Source: Lepturacanthus savala (Eukaryota > Chordata > Actinopteri > Scombriformes > Trichiuridae). Taken from it: DNA of 64,000 bases. The notes below the pieces were generated by a model. That model ran no database searches and had not been told where the DNA came from. It saw only the letters and a program-made list of their open reading frames with translations. Location: assembly GCA_030544235.1 (NCBI GenBank), contig CM060475.1, positions 1,635,920 to 1,699,919 of the forward strand, given 5' to 3'. Of the stretch, positions 12,201 through 23,765 are shown piece by piece. Each line of letters begins with the position of its first letter. Position 1 is the stretch's first letter. Position numbers and translations under genes: made by a program.

Positions 12201-15200
12201 TGCTTCTTTCCGCCTCTACAACTGTACAGATCTCAGATCTCCATCGGCAGATTTCGCTGTATCGTCCGGCAGCCAAACGCTGCCACATGTGGTTTAAAAC
12301 TGCTGGCAGATTTCAAGTTATGATAGCGATGTTGACTAATTTAAAGCAAGATTGAATTCCTTCACCCCCACCCCCATTCCTTCCCCCATCGCTCATGCTG
12401 TCAAATAAAGAGCTTGTGGTCTAGACTGATGCTATCAAAAAAAATAGCTTAATTAGGTTGTAATAAATTCTCATTTCCGCCAGTCTTCCTCAAAGCCTCG
12501 GCCCAGTTCTGTGGCTCCGTGTGCGCCAGCTGATGAACACCCAGTAATTTGATACTGGCAATCCAGCAGGTTCCCTTTCCCCGGCACCCCGGCCATTTCA
12601 CACACACACTCACAAGCACTGCCTGAAAGGGCTGCAACAGATTTCAAAAATCCCATCATCACAAGGTAAATTTGAAAGATTCTCTAAATGCCGAGCTCTG
12701 CAGAGAGATCGGTGTTGGATAGGATCTTTTCGGACGGCACAGGAGGCAGCAACTCACAACTGCTCAAAATATAAAAGGCTCTGTATGGTAGGGAGTAAGA
12801 TAAGAAGGTATAAATACTGTACTGGCCCATGTTTCCAAACACTCAATTCAATAGGAAATGCACACACATTGTATTCAGTAACTGGGCCTTAAAAATGAGC
12901 CACCTGTGAAGTTGTGATGTCATAACTATATGGTCAGCACCCACCCCCCATTCACAACCATGCAAATCAGCCAATCAGAGCTTGCAAGACAAATATATCT
13001 TGTTGGAGAATTCAAAAAACTTTGAATAAAACCCAGATAAAGTGAACAATACAGGACCTTTAACCAAAGATAAGCTGAAACTCTTCACCATAATATATAA
13101 ACTGTCAAAATTCGGTGAGTTGCAGCCTTTTAAATGTTATACTTTTCTGTTTTACATCTTATAACTTTGAGCTCTGGACTGCTGATCAAGAGCAAAACCA
13201 GACATCTGAGGTTGCATCTTTGGGAAACAGCAATCGATGCGAGAATGTGGAATCACAACCCTTTTCCAAAATGTTTTTTTCAGACGGACACTGGGGTCAG
13301 ACCGTAGCTCCGGAGTAATATTTCTCCATGTTTAATTCAGATTAGAATGAAGATAAATGCAGGCGTCACGCTGCCAACAGTCAGGCAGAACAGAGCAAAC
13401 CATCAATCAGGTTGCTCGCAGTCGGTGTGAACATGCTTGGCACACATGTCTCAGTACGTCACGCAAACACAAACACGCGCACACACACACTTCAGTTCAC
13501 ACAGCCTGGCGCACCAGCTGACTGGCAGGAATGCTGCAGACATTTGTCTCGCAGCAGAAGAAGAAGACAGACAGATTCAATCACCATGTTAAACGCTGCT
13601 GAGATGAACAGCCTTGACTTACTTTGGCCTTTATAAATATAACTGATATGATACGCTGTTAAAAGGACAATAAGAAGAGAGGCGGCTGAGAGAAGAAAGT
13701 GTGGACAGACAGCACACAAATATCTACTCTGTGTTACACCCACACACACACACACAATGAACTTCCCAGGAGGCATAGCTCGGATTCTTGGGCCAGAATT
13801 TGCATCACAAATATCTTGGAGGGAGAATAAATAAACTAGTGAGGGTGCCACTTCTCCCCCCACCCGTTCATGAAGCCTATCCATCCATGCATCCATCCAT
13901 TCTTGGTTATTAAGCAGCAAGATTCAATGCCTTCACGATCCATCCAAGATCCACACTAGGGCCAGCAGGGGAGTGAATGTGTGTGTGTGCGTGTGTGTGT
14001 GTGTGCCAAATTTCGACCTGTCCATGCAGGTGGGAAGAAAAGCATCCTGGAATCCCCCATTGGTGCCTCTGAGAAGTTGGATACAAGCCAAATTCACCTC
14101 CAACATCAACCTTCAAACTCTACAAACTCTGGCCCTGCTGAAGCTTGATTTATATCAATTAAAGAGGCGAGCTCTGGCTTTGAGGCTTTCTTATCGGACT
14201 GAAAATGAAGCAGAAACTCAGTCTGATCTCACTCCAAAACAGATATTACACAAACAGAATAATAGAGCACATTGCGCCTCAATCAGCGAGCCTGTGAACA
14301 AAAGCTGATTGAGAAAAAAAAAAAAAGTTCACAAGCACGATTTCTCAACTTCAAAGCCTCAAAAGATGATTTGCTCAAACACAGCAGGCAAAGAGGGTTC
14401 TTGCATCCTAAACAAAAAGTCTCACACAGCAGCCCTCAGACGTTACAAGGAGCAAAAAAGGGAAAAAAGCGATCTGCACATATCCTACAGGGCTGCCATA
14501 AGCAACTTGCAGTAATAACACATACATCAATATATCATTTAGCGCCATGACTTCAGCAGGAGCGTTGAGAGGGCGTTATTATAGTGATATTGCGGGAACA
14601 TTAAAGTGATTTTCGTCCAGGGATTGGCACCACGGGGGTTCTAATGATGAAAGCGAGATGTTTTCCCCACTGCCTGCTCAGTATATCAGCTACATCTAAA
14701 TTATTCAAAGACAGTGAGGAATAAAAACTGTGCCACTGGTGCATGTGAGCTCAATCCATATAAATTAGGCTCAAATCGCCGCGGACCGTCGGTCGATCAC
14801 TGTCCGAGCTCCGCGAGAGAATCGGCGAATTCGGAATAAAGACATTTCATTGCGAGGTTTATTATTGTGATTCTCAAACCAGGCGAGCAAACGCAGCTCC
14901 GAAATGGGTCATTTTGGTCTCTGGTGCGCTTAAATATCCAAATAAGTGGGTGAAGGGGGAAGAAAAAGCAGATATTGACAGTTTGGAGAGGTTTTTACGC
15001 AGAGCCCAACACATTCCCAAACGCTACTGGGTCTCTGTTGAACTGCAGGTGCCATGATTCCAGCATCCGTGTGTTTGGATGTGAAGTTAAGTTTTTTTGT
15101 ACCAGTGATACAGAGCAAACAAGCGTAAGAGTGTAAAAAATAACTACGGGATCCGCGGATCCATCGTTATATATCCTGCGTGTGTAAAAAAAGGCTTGTG

Positions 15201-15292
15201 TCAAACCAGAAAAAAGGTGTGTTTGGACAATCTTTTCCATCCCTGCTTTTGAGGTCTGACCTGACCGCCAGACGCGCATCCACGGCACTCAC
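12201..15292. other. Non-coding block upstream of RAMP1
   Basis: This holds a GT run (about 13,978-14,004) and a repeat copy at 12,826-13,062 described separately. No coding exon was recognised. If the minus-strand gene starting at 15,356 is real, this block is at least partly its first intron. Confidence 0.45.
12826..13062. repeat. Dispersed repeat, uninterrupted copy
   Basis: Blocks such as gttgtgatgtcataacta, aatcagccaatcagag, aaatatatcttgtt and ggacctttaa recur in the same order at about 41,098-41,889. There the repeat is split by an inserted minisatellite element. This copy is the uninterrupted reference. Repeat class not determined. Confidence 0.6.
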
Positions 15293-15356
15293 CTGACTGC
15301 GCTGCACTCGATCGGATCGCCGCCAAAGTGACGAGGACGCAAGCGATGAACTTCAT
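15293..15356 (-). CDS. Putative first coding exon: signal peptide
   Basis: Read on the minus strand, an ATG at 15,356 opens 21 codons beginning MKFIACVLVTLAAIRSS and ending AAQS. A single G follows, then the strong donor gtgagt. The peptide has a positively charged start, a hydrophobic core and small residues before a likely cleavage site, as in a secretory signal peptide. The exon ends in phase 1, the usual phase after signal exons of secreted and membrane proteins built from modular domains. Sequence upstream of the ATG (15,357-15,560) is GC-rich, as expected of a promoter or 5' UTR. No second exon was recognised down to base 1, so the gene identity is unknown. Neuropilin-2 lies in the KLF7 neighbourhood in mammals and has a signal-peptide first exon, but nothing in this exon proves that link. 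It lies head-to-head with RAMP1, about 2.5 kb away. Confidence 0.5.
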
Positions 15357-17889
15357 CTTTGAACGGACAAAAAAATAAAAAATAAAAAATAAAAAAAGGC
15401 TGCTCGTCTGGTTAACTCCCGTAACTCACATGTCCAATTAAATATCCTCGTTTTCACACGCGCGCACGGGAACGACCAAAAAAAAAATAAGAAGAAGAAA
15501 GAAGAAGCTTCTTGGACACCGGTTTTCCTTTTTTTTGCGCGCGCGCCCGGACCCAGCGGCCGTGGAGAGCTTTTTACGCACCGCGCTTTGTTGTTTGTTT
15601 ATTGGTTCCCAGACCAGTGTTTAGGTCGCTTTCCACCGCGGACACTCTGAGCCATTTACTCCTCACTCTGCCATAGCGCCGGTGGCTGGGGGGAGGAGGG
15701 GGGGTGTTGGATTGTGAGTGTGTGTGTGTGTGTGTGTGGTGGTGGTGGTGGGGGGGGGGGGGGGGGGGTCTGAACACGCCTCCTAGTTGTGACTGACGCC
15801 TCCCGCAGCCTATTATAACGGTTACCTGCAAGATTCGGAGCGTTTTTTTTCTTTTTTTTTGTCTTTCTTGGAAATCCTCCCAACTCACTTATCACCTCCT
15901 CTGTTCGGTTATTAGGTCTCATTGCTGCTGTCAGTTCACCTGCCAGGACCAGATTCTGTTTGTGTTCCCGCTGGGCGCTGGAGTCCAAGTTGACTACTGT
16001 GATACGCGTTTTGCTGCCAGAAACAACAGAGTAATCCGCTTTTTTGGTAACGATTTAATATAATATCCCTTTAGTTTGGTTATACCACTACACACTCCTT
16101 ATTTATGATTATTATAGATGTTATACTCAGCAGATAAATAACACCTAGAATAGAAGATTCCCACATTATAGTGATTTTTTAACGCAGAGGGAATTATGGA
16201 TTACTTCGCTGCTACAGTGGCTCTCAAAAGTTTCCTGCAGCGGCAGCAAACTCTGCAAATATCCATTTCCAAGAAGGCACAGCCAATAAACTTTGATGAT
16301 GGTAGTCTAACGGGGGCTGCGGTGAACAGGAAGGTTCGAGCAGACAGTATATGCCGCGTTCAGGGCCGCTCATTTTTACAAGCCTGTAAGAGCCGCGCGC
16401 CCCATTTCTGCCCCTCTGGCCTCGTTTGCGGGATGATGAGGAAGCTGCTGGCGACGCAGGGAGGACAAAAGATGTTGATTTGTGATCCGTGTAAGATAAA
16501 AGCTCCGGCTGCTTCTTTTACTAAATTACTCCACAGTTTAGGCAGGCAGGAAGGTGTGTGTTTTTTTTTTTTTTGGACGAACCACCGGAATGAACCTTCT
16601 GTTCCTATTGTGCCAACGAGTCAGTTCATTCCGCGTCCTCTGCTGCTCTCTAGGGGATTTTGTGGAGAATTGCTGCAACTGCCTCCTTCTGTGCAGTTGG
16701 CATCATAAGCTGCTGGGGGACGTCTAATAACATCTGGGCTCTTGGAGTATGGGAATTCAACAAAAGGGGCCCAAAGAGAACATCAAATTAGAGGTGAACT
16801 CAATGCAATGACTCAAAGTCGGCGTTGCGTGCGTAATTGCGCACGCAGACCGATGCTAAAATATGCAAAATAAACGGCCTTTATATAAGCAAAGAAAAAT
16901 CAAAGCAGGGATTTTCTTGTAAAACTATGAATCGTATGTTTGTGGATCAAAGGATTCTCATGGCAAAATACAAGAAAACACGAGATTTGTAGTTGGAGCT
17001 GAAGTGCGTGCGCAATATAAAGTGTACGCAGACACACGCGCGCGCACAGAGAGAATACTAATGAACGTCACTCCTGTTCCTCCACAGAACACATTCAATC
17101 AGAAAACATCCAATCAGCGACTTCAGAGGGCTGCGCGAGATCCGCGAGCGCGTCCAGTTCCGTCTTTGTGCTGCGTAGTCGCCGCCGCCGTCGCGCGGGC
17201 TGCGCGCAATAAAGAGGGTCGCCGAAGTAATCTATTACACCTAATCAAGTGGGAAAACGCCTCTAATTATAAGGCGTTTGATTAAAAGTGTAATGAATTC
17301 CATGATATGAGCCTCTGCGGTGATAATGATGAGGATTAGAGCGAATAGTATTCACATGATTGTGATGATTATGCGTTAAAAGGCTATTCTGTAGTTTTTA
17401 TTTAAAGATTCTTGAACATCACTTCAGTGTTTGAGGTATAATTTTCCCCAAATATTCCACATGGTGGTTTGGATATTTGTATCACACAGATGATTCCCCC
17501 CGTCTTCATTAGTAATGACTGGCACTAATTTTGGTGTCTGACTTTGTTTTGTCCCCTGTGAGCAGATCCGGGCTGGAAGCAGCGGGACAAGGGGATCAGA
17601 TGACAGCCACAGCTTCTATGATTAGGGGTGCGGTGAGAGAAGGAGGCTGCCACAGTGGAAGGTCAAGAGAAGGGAGTGGGGGGGGGTTTGGATTTTTCTT
17701 TTTTTTAAGCGCCTTCCGGTTGACCGCGCACCGGAGAGCTGTCCGTTCATTTATCTGAAATACAAAAAAAGCGGTTTCTCTGAATCTGTGGCTTTTGGCT
17801 GGGGAGCTGGAGGAGGAATGATATATGCGCAGTTGATCTTCAGGGAGTGAGCGCGGCGCGTAAAAACGTCTTGGAGTTATTAATCAGCA
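15357..17889. promoter_or_regulatory. Intergenic region between divergent gene starts
   Basis: This 2.5 kb block separates the minus-strand signal-peptide exon from the RAMP1 start codon. It is GC- and CpG-rich near 15,430-15,800 and again near 17,020-17,220, as expected of promoters. Between these lies the GT/GGT/G tract at 15,719-15,768. A 170-codon plus-strand ORF at 16,196-16,708 resembles nothing I know and is not called. Transcription start sites cannot be fixed from sequence alone. Confidence 0.4.
15719..15768. repeat. Compound (TG)n-(GGT)n-(G)n tract
   Basis: About ten TG units are followed by four or five GGT units and a run of about 18 G. The tract sits roughly 370 bp upstream of the putative minus-strand start codon. 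Such sequence can adopt Z-DNA or quadruplex structure, but that is inference. Confidence 0.85.
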
Positions 17890-17944
17890 ATGGCTCTGGA
17901 GAGCGCGTCGCTCCTGAAGGCAGGGCTTGTGTTGTTGATGGCTG
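17890..17944 (+). CDS. ramp1: RAMP1 exon 1 (signal peptide)
   Basis: The ATG at 17,890 has a fair context (G at -3, G at +4) and opens MALESASLLKAGLVLLMA, a short hydrophobic signal peptide. The exon ends after the first base of an alanine codon, followed by the consensus donor gtgagt, so it splices in phase 1 to exon 2 at 20,058. Human RAMP1 likewise encodes its signal peptide in a separate first exon. N-terminal RAMP sequence is poorly conserved, so the call depends on splice phase, length and the clear downstream exons. Confidence 0.8.
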
Positions 17945-20057
17945 GTGAGTGTTTGTGGTACATCTTCAGATATTTAAGATGTTTAGATATTGTGTCGTTT
18001 ATTTTTTTCGTATATGCACAAATGCAAAAAAATGTTTGAGTTCAATTTGCATTGTTGGTCCAATGAATTATGGTTCACGCGGTACTTTTAAAGTGTTTTT
18101 AGACTGAGGCAAGTACAGTTACTTGAATAAAAGTACTTGAGTATTATCAACATGTACTTAAAGTAATAAAGTGCTACATTATTCTATTATTTGGTTTGTA
18201 GAATTGATGCATATATATACACATGTTGAGTTTGTGAAGCTAAAAATAACTTAAAATACTGTTCTCGAGTTAGATCTGTAAGAACATTTTATGAGATTAT
18301 TGCAGCTACAGTACAGCTGTCAGAAAAATGGCAGCAGGGTGAAAATAGTACAGGGAACTGAGCGTGACTGTGGTTCTACAGTACACATACTTATATAATC
18401 CTCAATCAGGTGCAGCATCAGGAGGAACTCAGCATGTAGAGGAACAAATTCAGCATTAAAATGTCGCTCTGGAAAAAAAATAAGAGACCTTTTTTTTCTG
18501 AAATCAGCATCTCTACATGTATTCCAGCCATTCCATTCCAGCGTCCATTGAGTTGCAACACATGTACACCTCATTCAGATTAAATAAGTACCAGGAGGAG
18601 AATAAAGTCACCCAAGAACAATGTGAAAGACTAGTGGAGAGCATGCCAAGGCGCATGAAAGCTGTGGTTAGAAATAAGGGTTATTGCACCAAATATTGAT
18701 TTCTGAACTCTTCTTAAGTGTCAAAAATACTATTATGTTGTTTAAAATGAATTTGATCTTGTTTCTTTGCATTGTTTGAGGTCTGAAAACATTTGTCGTT
18801 TTTCATTTTCTGCAAATAAATGCAATCTATAAGTAGTAACATCAGAAAAAATGATAATTTTGCATTGCTCTCTTATATTTTTATCTTATCCTGATTATGC
18901 TTTTAATTGACCATAGGAGGTTTATGAAAATGTAATAAAAAAAAACACAGATCCATGTTTTCAACCTGATTTTTTTTTGAAAACCAGCAATCCTCGGGCT
19001 TTGCTTGCAACCCTGGATGAACGGGAGAAAGTGGAAATCAGGTGTTCACGCTGACTGACGGCTGAGCTAAATGGAGCACATTCTATATTCATCCAATTCC
19101 ATAAATATTGAAGGCTGAATTCTAGATTCCCGTCTGCCTAGAGGGTGTTTTCCTGAACCCGGGAAGCTACTGTAGCATCTGTCACGGTTTTAGCTTGATT
19201 CGCCAGGAAAACGGAACACAATGCTGGTTGGATGCCAGCTATAAAAGTTGGATTTTTTTTAGTCCACCAGCAGTTGTGAAACAGTGACACATGGGTCAAA
19301 CACAACAGGCTCCTGACTCTGTGTGTGACACACAAGCTCATAAACAATCCAACCCCCTCGCTTTCGATGTCAAGCCTCTGTCTGGATAAAAACAAAAAAA
19401 CAAAACACACCAGCCAGGGCCTCAGCCATTTTCCTTTTTGATGGCTCTTCTGTCTTTCAAAAAAAAAAAAAAAGGCACATTCAGTCTTTCCTTTGAGTGT
19501 TTCAGGCTCGAGAGCCAGCGGAGACGGAGCAAACATAATGGGCACACAGTCGGTCCTTATCAGGGCGCCGCAGACCCCGCGCTTCGCCGTGTTTCTCCAC
19601 GGTAACAACAACCTGTTTGTTCCATGTGGAGCCTTTTTTTTTTTTTACAGCAGCTTAAGCTCCCTCTCCTGCGGGACGGCCCCGCGGCCCGCCGCCACGT
19701 TTAGAGCCTGTTTACGCACATCTCTGAAGTAAACAAGTGGGACCGAGGCTGCAAATTAAAATCTCTTTTTGCCGAAAGTAAGAGGGAAGAAACGGCCCGG
19801 TAGGAATAGCCGTTGCCGGGGTTTGACCTCGTTTGTTGCACATGTTCCTAATTACTGAGACTTTCAGAGCAGCAGATAACCTCTGTAGCGCTTTGTAAAA
19901 ATCTTTTGTATCCCAACAAAGCTGTAAAGTTTCACTCATGGCTCATTGGAATAGAAAGCTCTCCCAGTTCTAATCAGCTAATACCCCCCCCCCCCCCCCC
20001 ACGCAAAACCCAGACTCTGTCATATTTTACAACTTAATTATCATTTTTTTGTCTCAG
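17945..20057 (+). other. RAMP1 intron 1
   Basis: The intron has a GTGAGT donor and a pyrimidine-rich acceptor ending gtctcag. It contains a common fish repeat block around 18,090-18,200 (acttgaataaaagtacttga), poly(A) runs near 19,460, poly(T) near 19,636, and a run of 17 C at 19,984-20,000. No coding sequence recognised. Confidence 0.75.
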
Positions 20058-20196
20058 CTCAAGTCCTGGCATCGGTGCCTGATTGCAACAGGGGCTTCTA
20101 TGAGAGGGTGATCAACGACCTCTGCTTGGCGAAGTTCAAATTCGACATGACAGGACTGGACCGAGGCCTCTGGTGCAGCTGGCCGGACACGACTGG
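20058..20196 (+). CDS. ramp1: RAMP1 exon 2 (N-terminal ectodomain)
   Basis: This 139-nt exon encodes residues 19-64 and two bases of Gly65. It opens AQVLASVPDCNRGFYERVI and contains the first three of six conserved RAMP cysteines (Cys28, Cys41, Cys58), including the WCSW motif equivalent to WCDW of human RAMP1. These cysteines lie in the first helices of the three-helix ectodomain that contacts the receptor extracellular domain. The exon starts in phase 1 after a good acceptor and ends in phase 2 before gtgagt, and joins exon 3 without length change relative to human RAMP1 across the junction. Confidence 0.9.
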
Positions 20197-20881
20197 GTGA
20201 GTCAAACCTGACCGGGATGTGCAAAAGCCGAGCCGAGAAAAACAAGTCAAAACAAGTCTGAATCGATATCCGACACACAAGGCGGGGATGAGTGGGTGGA
20301 GGGACCCGCAGCGGTAAACAGCACGGATACAACTGGAAGTTCTATTCAGCCGGTAACCAAGCAGCTGATGGATGAGCCGGTGATTGTGAAGCACGAATGA
20401 AGCAGCTCATGATTGAACTCGTGTAATGCAGATTCCAATTTAGACTATTTTAATATAGTGTCAAAAATAAATTCTGTATTTCTTTTGGCAATATATCAAA
20501 CTCACCTTTAATTTTGGTATTTATTGTAGAAACACTGAAGATCGCAGATGCTCTGATAAACTGGTACGTTTCTTTGTTTATTATAAGGATCTCCTACGAG
20601 ACCGTAGGAGGTAAAACAACGTAACACAATTACCTGGCATGAAAAGAGAGGAACTGAAGATAAAAAAAATGAATTAAAGATATAAATGATAAAAGAAAAA
20701 CTAAGAAAAACTGGGAAATAAGAAAGAATAAAGAGACTTTAATCTAAAAGTGAAACTAGACAACATCAGGACTGCAGCTGCAACCAATGAAATTAGAGCA
20801 AAAACAATGTTAAAGAGCTGAATATACAACAGAAATTATTATTTTTATTATTATTTATTTTTGATAGAATATATATTACTT

Positions 20882-21167
20882 CACTGCAAAAACAAACAGG
20901 TGAAGATATCTTGTTTTTTGTACAATTAGTCCAATACTGAGTAGAATTATCTTATTCCACTGGCAGATAATTTATCTTGTTTCAGGTTTTTCTTTTCCTG
21001 ATTTGGGTCAATTTGGTCTTGGCTTAAGAAACAAGACCAACATTTTCTTAAAAAGAAAAACAACTTGAAATAATCTAAATTATCAGTCAGTGGAATAAGA
21101 TAATTTTACACAATATTGGACCAAAAACAAGATATTTTCACCTGTTAAAACTTCAGGTTTTGTAGTG
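20882..21167. repeat. Fold-back MITE-like element
   Basis: The left end reads cactgcaaaaac and the right end, reversed, cactacaaaacc. Inside, acaggtgaagatatcttgtt pairs with aacaagatattttcacctgt near 21,128-21,146, and ccactg/cagtgg and caatatt blocks pair further in. Nearly the whole 286 bp can fold into a hairpin, typical of short non-autonomous DNA transposons. Confidence 0.6.
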
Positions 21168-21386
21168 TTGGAAGACTCTTCCATTCTGGATTTCTGCCCA
21201 CTTTTGGCTCCTATGTGCCTGTAAGTGTCTGAGCGATGAATTATCTTGTTAAATAGAATTTTTTGAAGTTTGAATGACAGCATGAAAATAATTAAGTTGT
21301 CAGAAAGTCTTCTCTCAACACTGACAGCAGGAAGTGAGCTGCAATCGATGCATACAGGAGACAATCTGGTGTGTATACACACTATA

Positions 21387-21709
21387 CAGTGCCTGCGAGG
21401 CAGGTGCAGGGGGAGAGGTCACCCCCCTCATGGCCCAGTGTTAAAAAATGTGTGCTAAAGTGTCCCCTAAGAGCCAAAACGCGTACTAAAGTGCCCTCAT
21501 GGCAGCAAAACGTGTTAAAGTGTTGTATAGGAGGCAAAACACATGCTCAAGTGCGCTCTTGGAAGCTAAAGTGCGCTCTTGGAAGGGTGTTAAAGTGCTT
21601 TGTTGGGAGCTAAAATATGTCCCTAAGTGCCCTTTTAGTTGCTAAAAACAATACTTAAGTTTTCTCCCCCCATTTTGCCCCTGCTGTTTAAAAACTCTGC
21701 ATGCCACTG
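21387..21709 (+). repeat. Minisatellite-bearing element, copy A1
   Basis: The copy starts cagtgcctgcg and ends atgccactg, giving inverted termini. The core is about seven degenerate 31-32 bp units of the type gtgctaaagtgccctctagg followed by agccaaaa. Just before the right end come gcccctgc and a ttaaaaactctgc block shared by all copies. It is a member of the five-location family in this window. Confidence 0.65.
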
Positions 21710-22057
21710 GACAGGTTGCTTAATGATATAAGTGCTAAAGTGCCCTCTAGGAGCCAAAATATATGCTAATGTGTCCTCATGGCAGCCAAAATGTGTGCTA
21801 AAGTGTCCTCTAGGAGGCAAAACATGTGCTAAACTGCACTGTAGGAGGCAAATCACATACCAAAGTGCCCTCTTGGAAGCTAAAAAGCATATTAAAGTGC
21901 TCTGCTGGGAGCTAAAGTGCCCTTTTAATGCTAAACACAATGGTTAAGTGCCTTCTTCAGTAGCGAAGACACGCTATATATTCCCTTTTTCACCCTTTTC
22001 ACTCCTGCCCTTCAAAAAGTCTGTGCACACCACTGGACAGGTTTCTTAATGATATAA
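21710..22057 (+). repeat. Minisatellite-bearing element, copy A2 (tandem)
   Basis: The flank gacaggttgcttaatgata at 21,710 recurs almost identically at 22,036 after the right end of this copy (ending ccactg at 22,035). A2 therefore arose by tandem duplication of element plus flank, and it lacks the left terminus. About seven further 31-bp units are visible. Confidence 0.65.
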
Positions 22058-23169
22058 ATTCTTTCTATCATGTTTAAGAACATATTGCATCAGTTTCTGT
22101 TTTCTCCTCATTTTCCCACTAGGACTTGTGGTTACCAAAGAAACAATGTCGCTCGCCTTGAATCGTGCTGCACACAGTATGTCGCCTTCTGTGATAAGAC
22201 ATCTTCAACCTGCCTCGGTGGCGCTTTGCCCTGCGGCCGTCAGCACATCTCGCACGCTCTCACGTCGCCCGGCCACAGCCTTTTACTGTTGGACACTATA
22301 TTGTACGTGTCAGACAGAGCAGCGGTCGGTGGCAGGCGGAGGGGATGAGTCAGACAGGAGGTGAAAGCAACAGGGAGACCCACGTGAAAAGCTACTGTCA
22401 AAACTGTGATTTCCCTTTAGTCTCCCCATCCTCTCTCCAGCTAGCATATAATTGATGGTGGCAGTGTCTGTTCACCTATGTGTGTGTGTGTGTGTAGATT
22501 TAACTTCTTGCAAAACTGCTAGCAATAACTTTTATAAAGATGAAAAAGTTGTTCTTCCATATATATAGTAAATATATCTATATGTGTACAGTAAAAACTG
22601 GGACCTAAACCAAAAGGTTTATATTTGATTTACAAGGATTTCAATGGAGGCCTTGACTGCAGGAGGATTATGGTAAATTATACAATTTTTGCATTAGTGA
22701 AAAACAATAAACCAAAGCTACAACACTCGGATTTACAACATCACAGCGAGCTAAAGCACACTTACAAGATGTCTGCGCTACCACTCAGGCCCCCTATAAT
22801 GTTTCCAAGAGCCCAATTCCTCTATTAGAGTCTTTTCTTTTTAAAACTAAAAGTTACGAAAGCACATTAATATATGAAAGGAAACTTCCAAATGCAAGAA
22901 TAAATAATGTACCTTGTTATTTTGGAACCGTTGCCTTCCAATGCCAGAGGTGATTGGGATCTATAGAGATTAGAATTGAGAACATGTCAGTTCTGCTGGA
23001 GTGTACCTTGTGGTGATGTGACTACACTGTAAAACTATGCTGGGAAATCTGCAGTTATTTACTCTTAAACACAGTAATGTTACTACAAACGATTATAACA
23101 GTAGACTGCTGTGTGTTTTACAGTTAATCACCCAATACTGTAAATGCAACTGAAATCACAGTATTTCAT

Positions 23170-23765
23170 TGATCATCATTCGGGTTCAGATCAGGGGGGC
23201 TGTTCCTCCCAATCACGCCCCTCCAGGTCACACTGTCATTGCCCAGGTGAGCATTGAAGTCCCCCAGGAGGACGAGGGAGTCCCCAGAAGGGGCGCCCTC
23301 CAGCACCCTCTCCAAGGACTCCAAGAAGGGTGGGTACTCTGAACTGTCATTCGGTACATAGATGACAATCTGGACCCGTCCCCCCAGCCGAAGGCGGAGG
23401 GAGGCTACCCGAGGTGGGTGGGAAACAAGCATTCACACCCCCCCCCCAAGGGTGGTGAGCCCATGGGGAAGGGGGCCCACGTCGCCACTTTGGGCTGAAC
23501 CCAGCCCGGCCACCAGGCGCTCGCACCCGAGCCCCTCCCCCAGACCTGGCTCCAGAGGGGGCCCTGGTAACCCACACCTGGGCAGGGTTACCGTCGACCC
23601 AATTTTCTTTTTTTTCATCAAGAGGTTTTGAGCTGCACTTCATCTGGTCCCTCACCTAGGACCTGATTGGCATGGGTGACCCTACCAAGGGCATGAAGCC
23701 CCCGACAACATAGCTCCTGGGATCATCAGACCACGCAAACCCCTCCACCACGATAAGGTGGTAGC
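23170..23765 (-). mobile_element. Non-LTR retrotransposon fragment, 5' part with endonuclease start
   Basis: On the minus strand the segment reads from a 5' leader (cgtggtctgatgatcccagg, near 23,730) into a coding stretch with QIVIYVPNDSSEYPPFLESL and then LVLLGDFNAHLGNDSVTWRG. The GDFNxH motif is a hallmark of the APE-type endonuclease of LINEs. The reading frame breaks off soon after PDLNP, and no reverse transcriptase follows. This type of 5' leader is familiar from fish LINE copies, but I do not assign a clade. It lies antisense inside RAMP1 intron 2 and is not functional. Confidence 0.7.

Noticed and set aside
12471..12662. 63-codon minus-strand ORF with several cysteines
   Set aside because: No known similarity and no acceptor/donor arrangement that would join it to the signal-peptide exon at 15,293.
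16196..16708. 170-codon plus-strand ORF between the divergent gene starts
   Set aside because: No recognisable domain, a long poly(T) coding a Phe run, and no sign of protein-like conservation; treated as chance.
20530..20563. 34-nt interval with acceptor and donor in RAMP1 intron 2
   Set aside because: Inclusion would shift the frame and stop soon after in exon 3. The direct exon 2-3 join gives a perfect RAMP1 alignment, so this is probably chance.
21732..21947. Repetitive ORF with KCPLGAK-like units
   Set aside because: It is a translation of the 31-bp minisatellite; because 31 is not a multiple of three, the peptide is not a true protein repeat.
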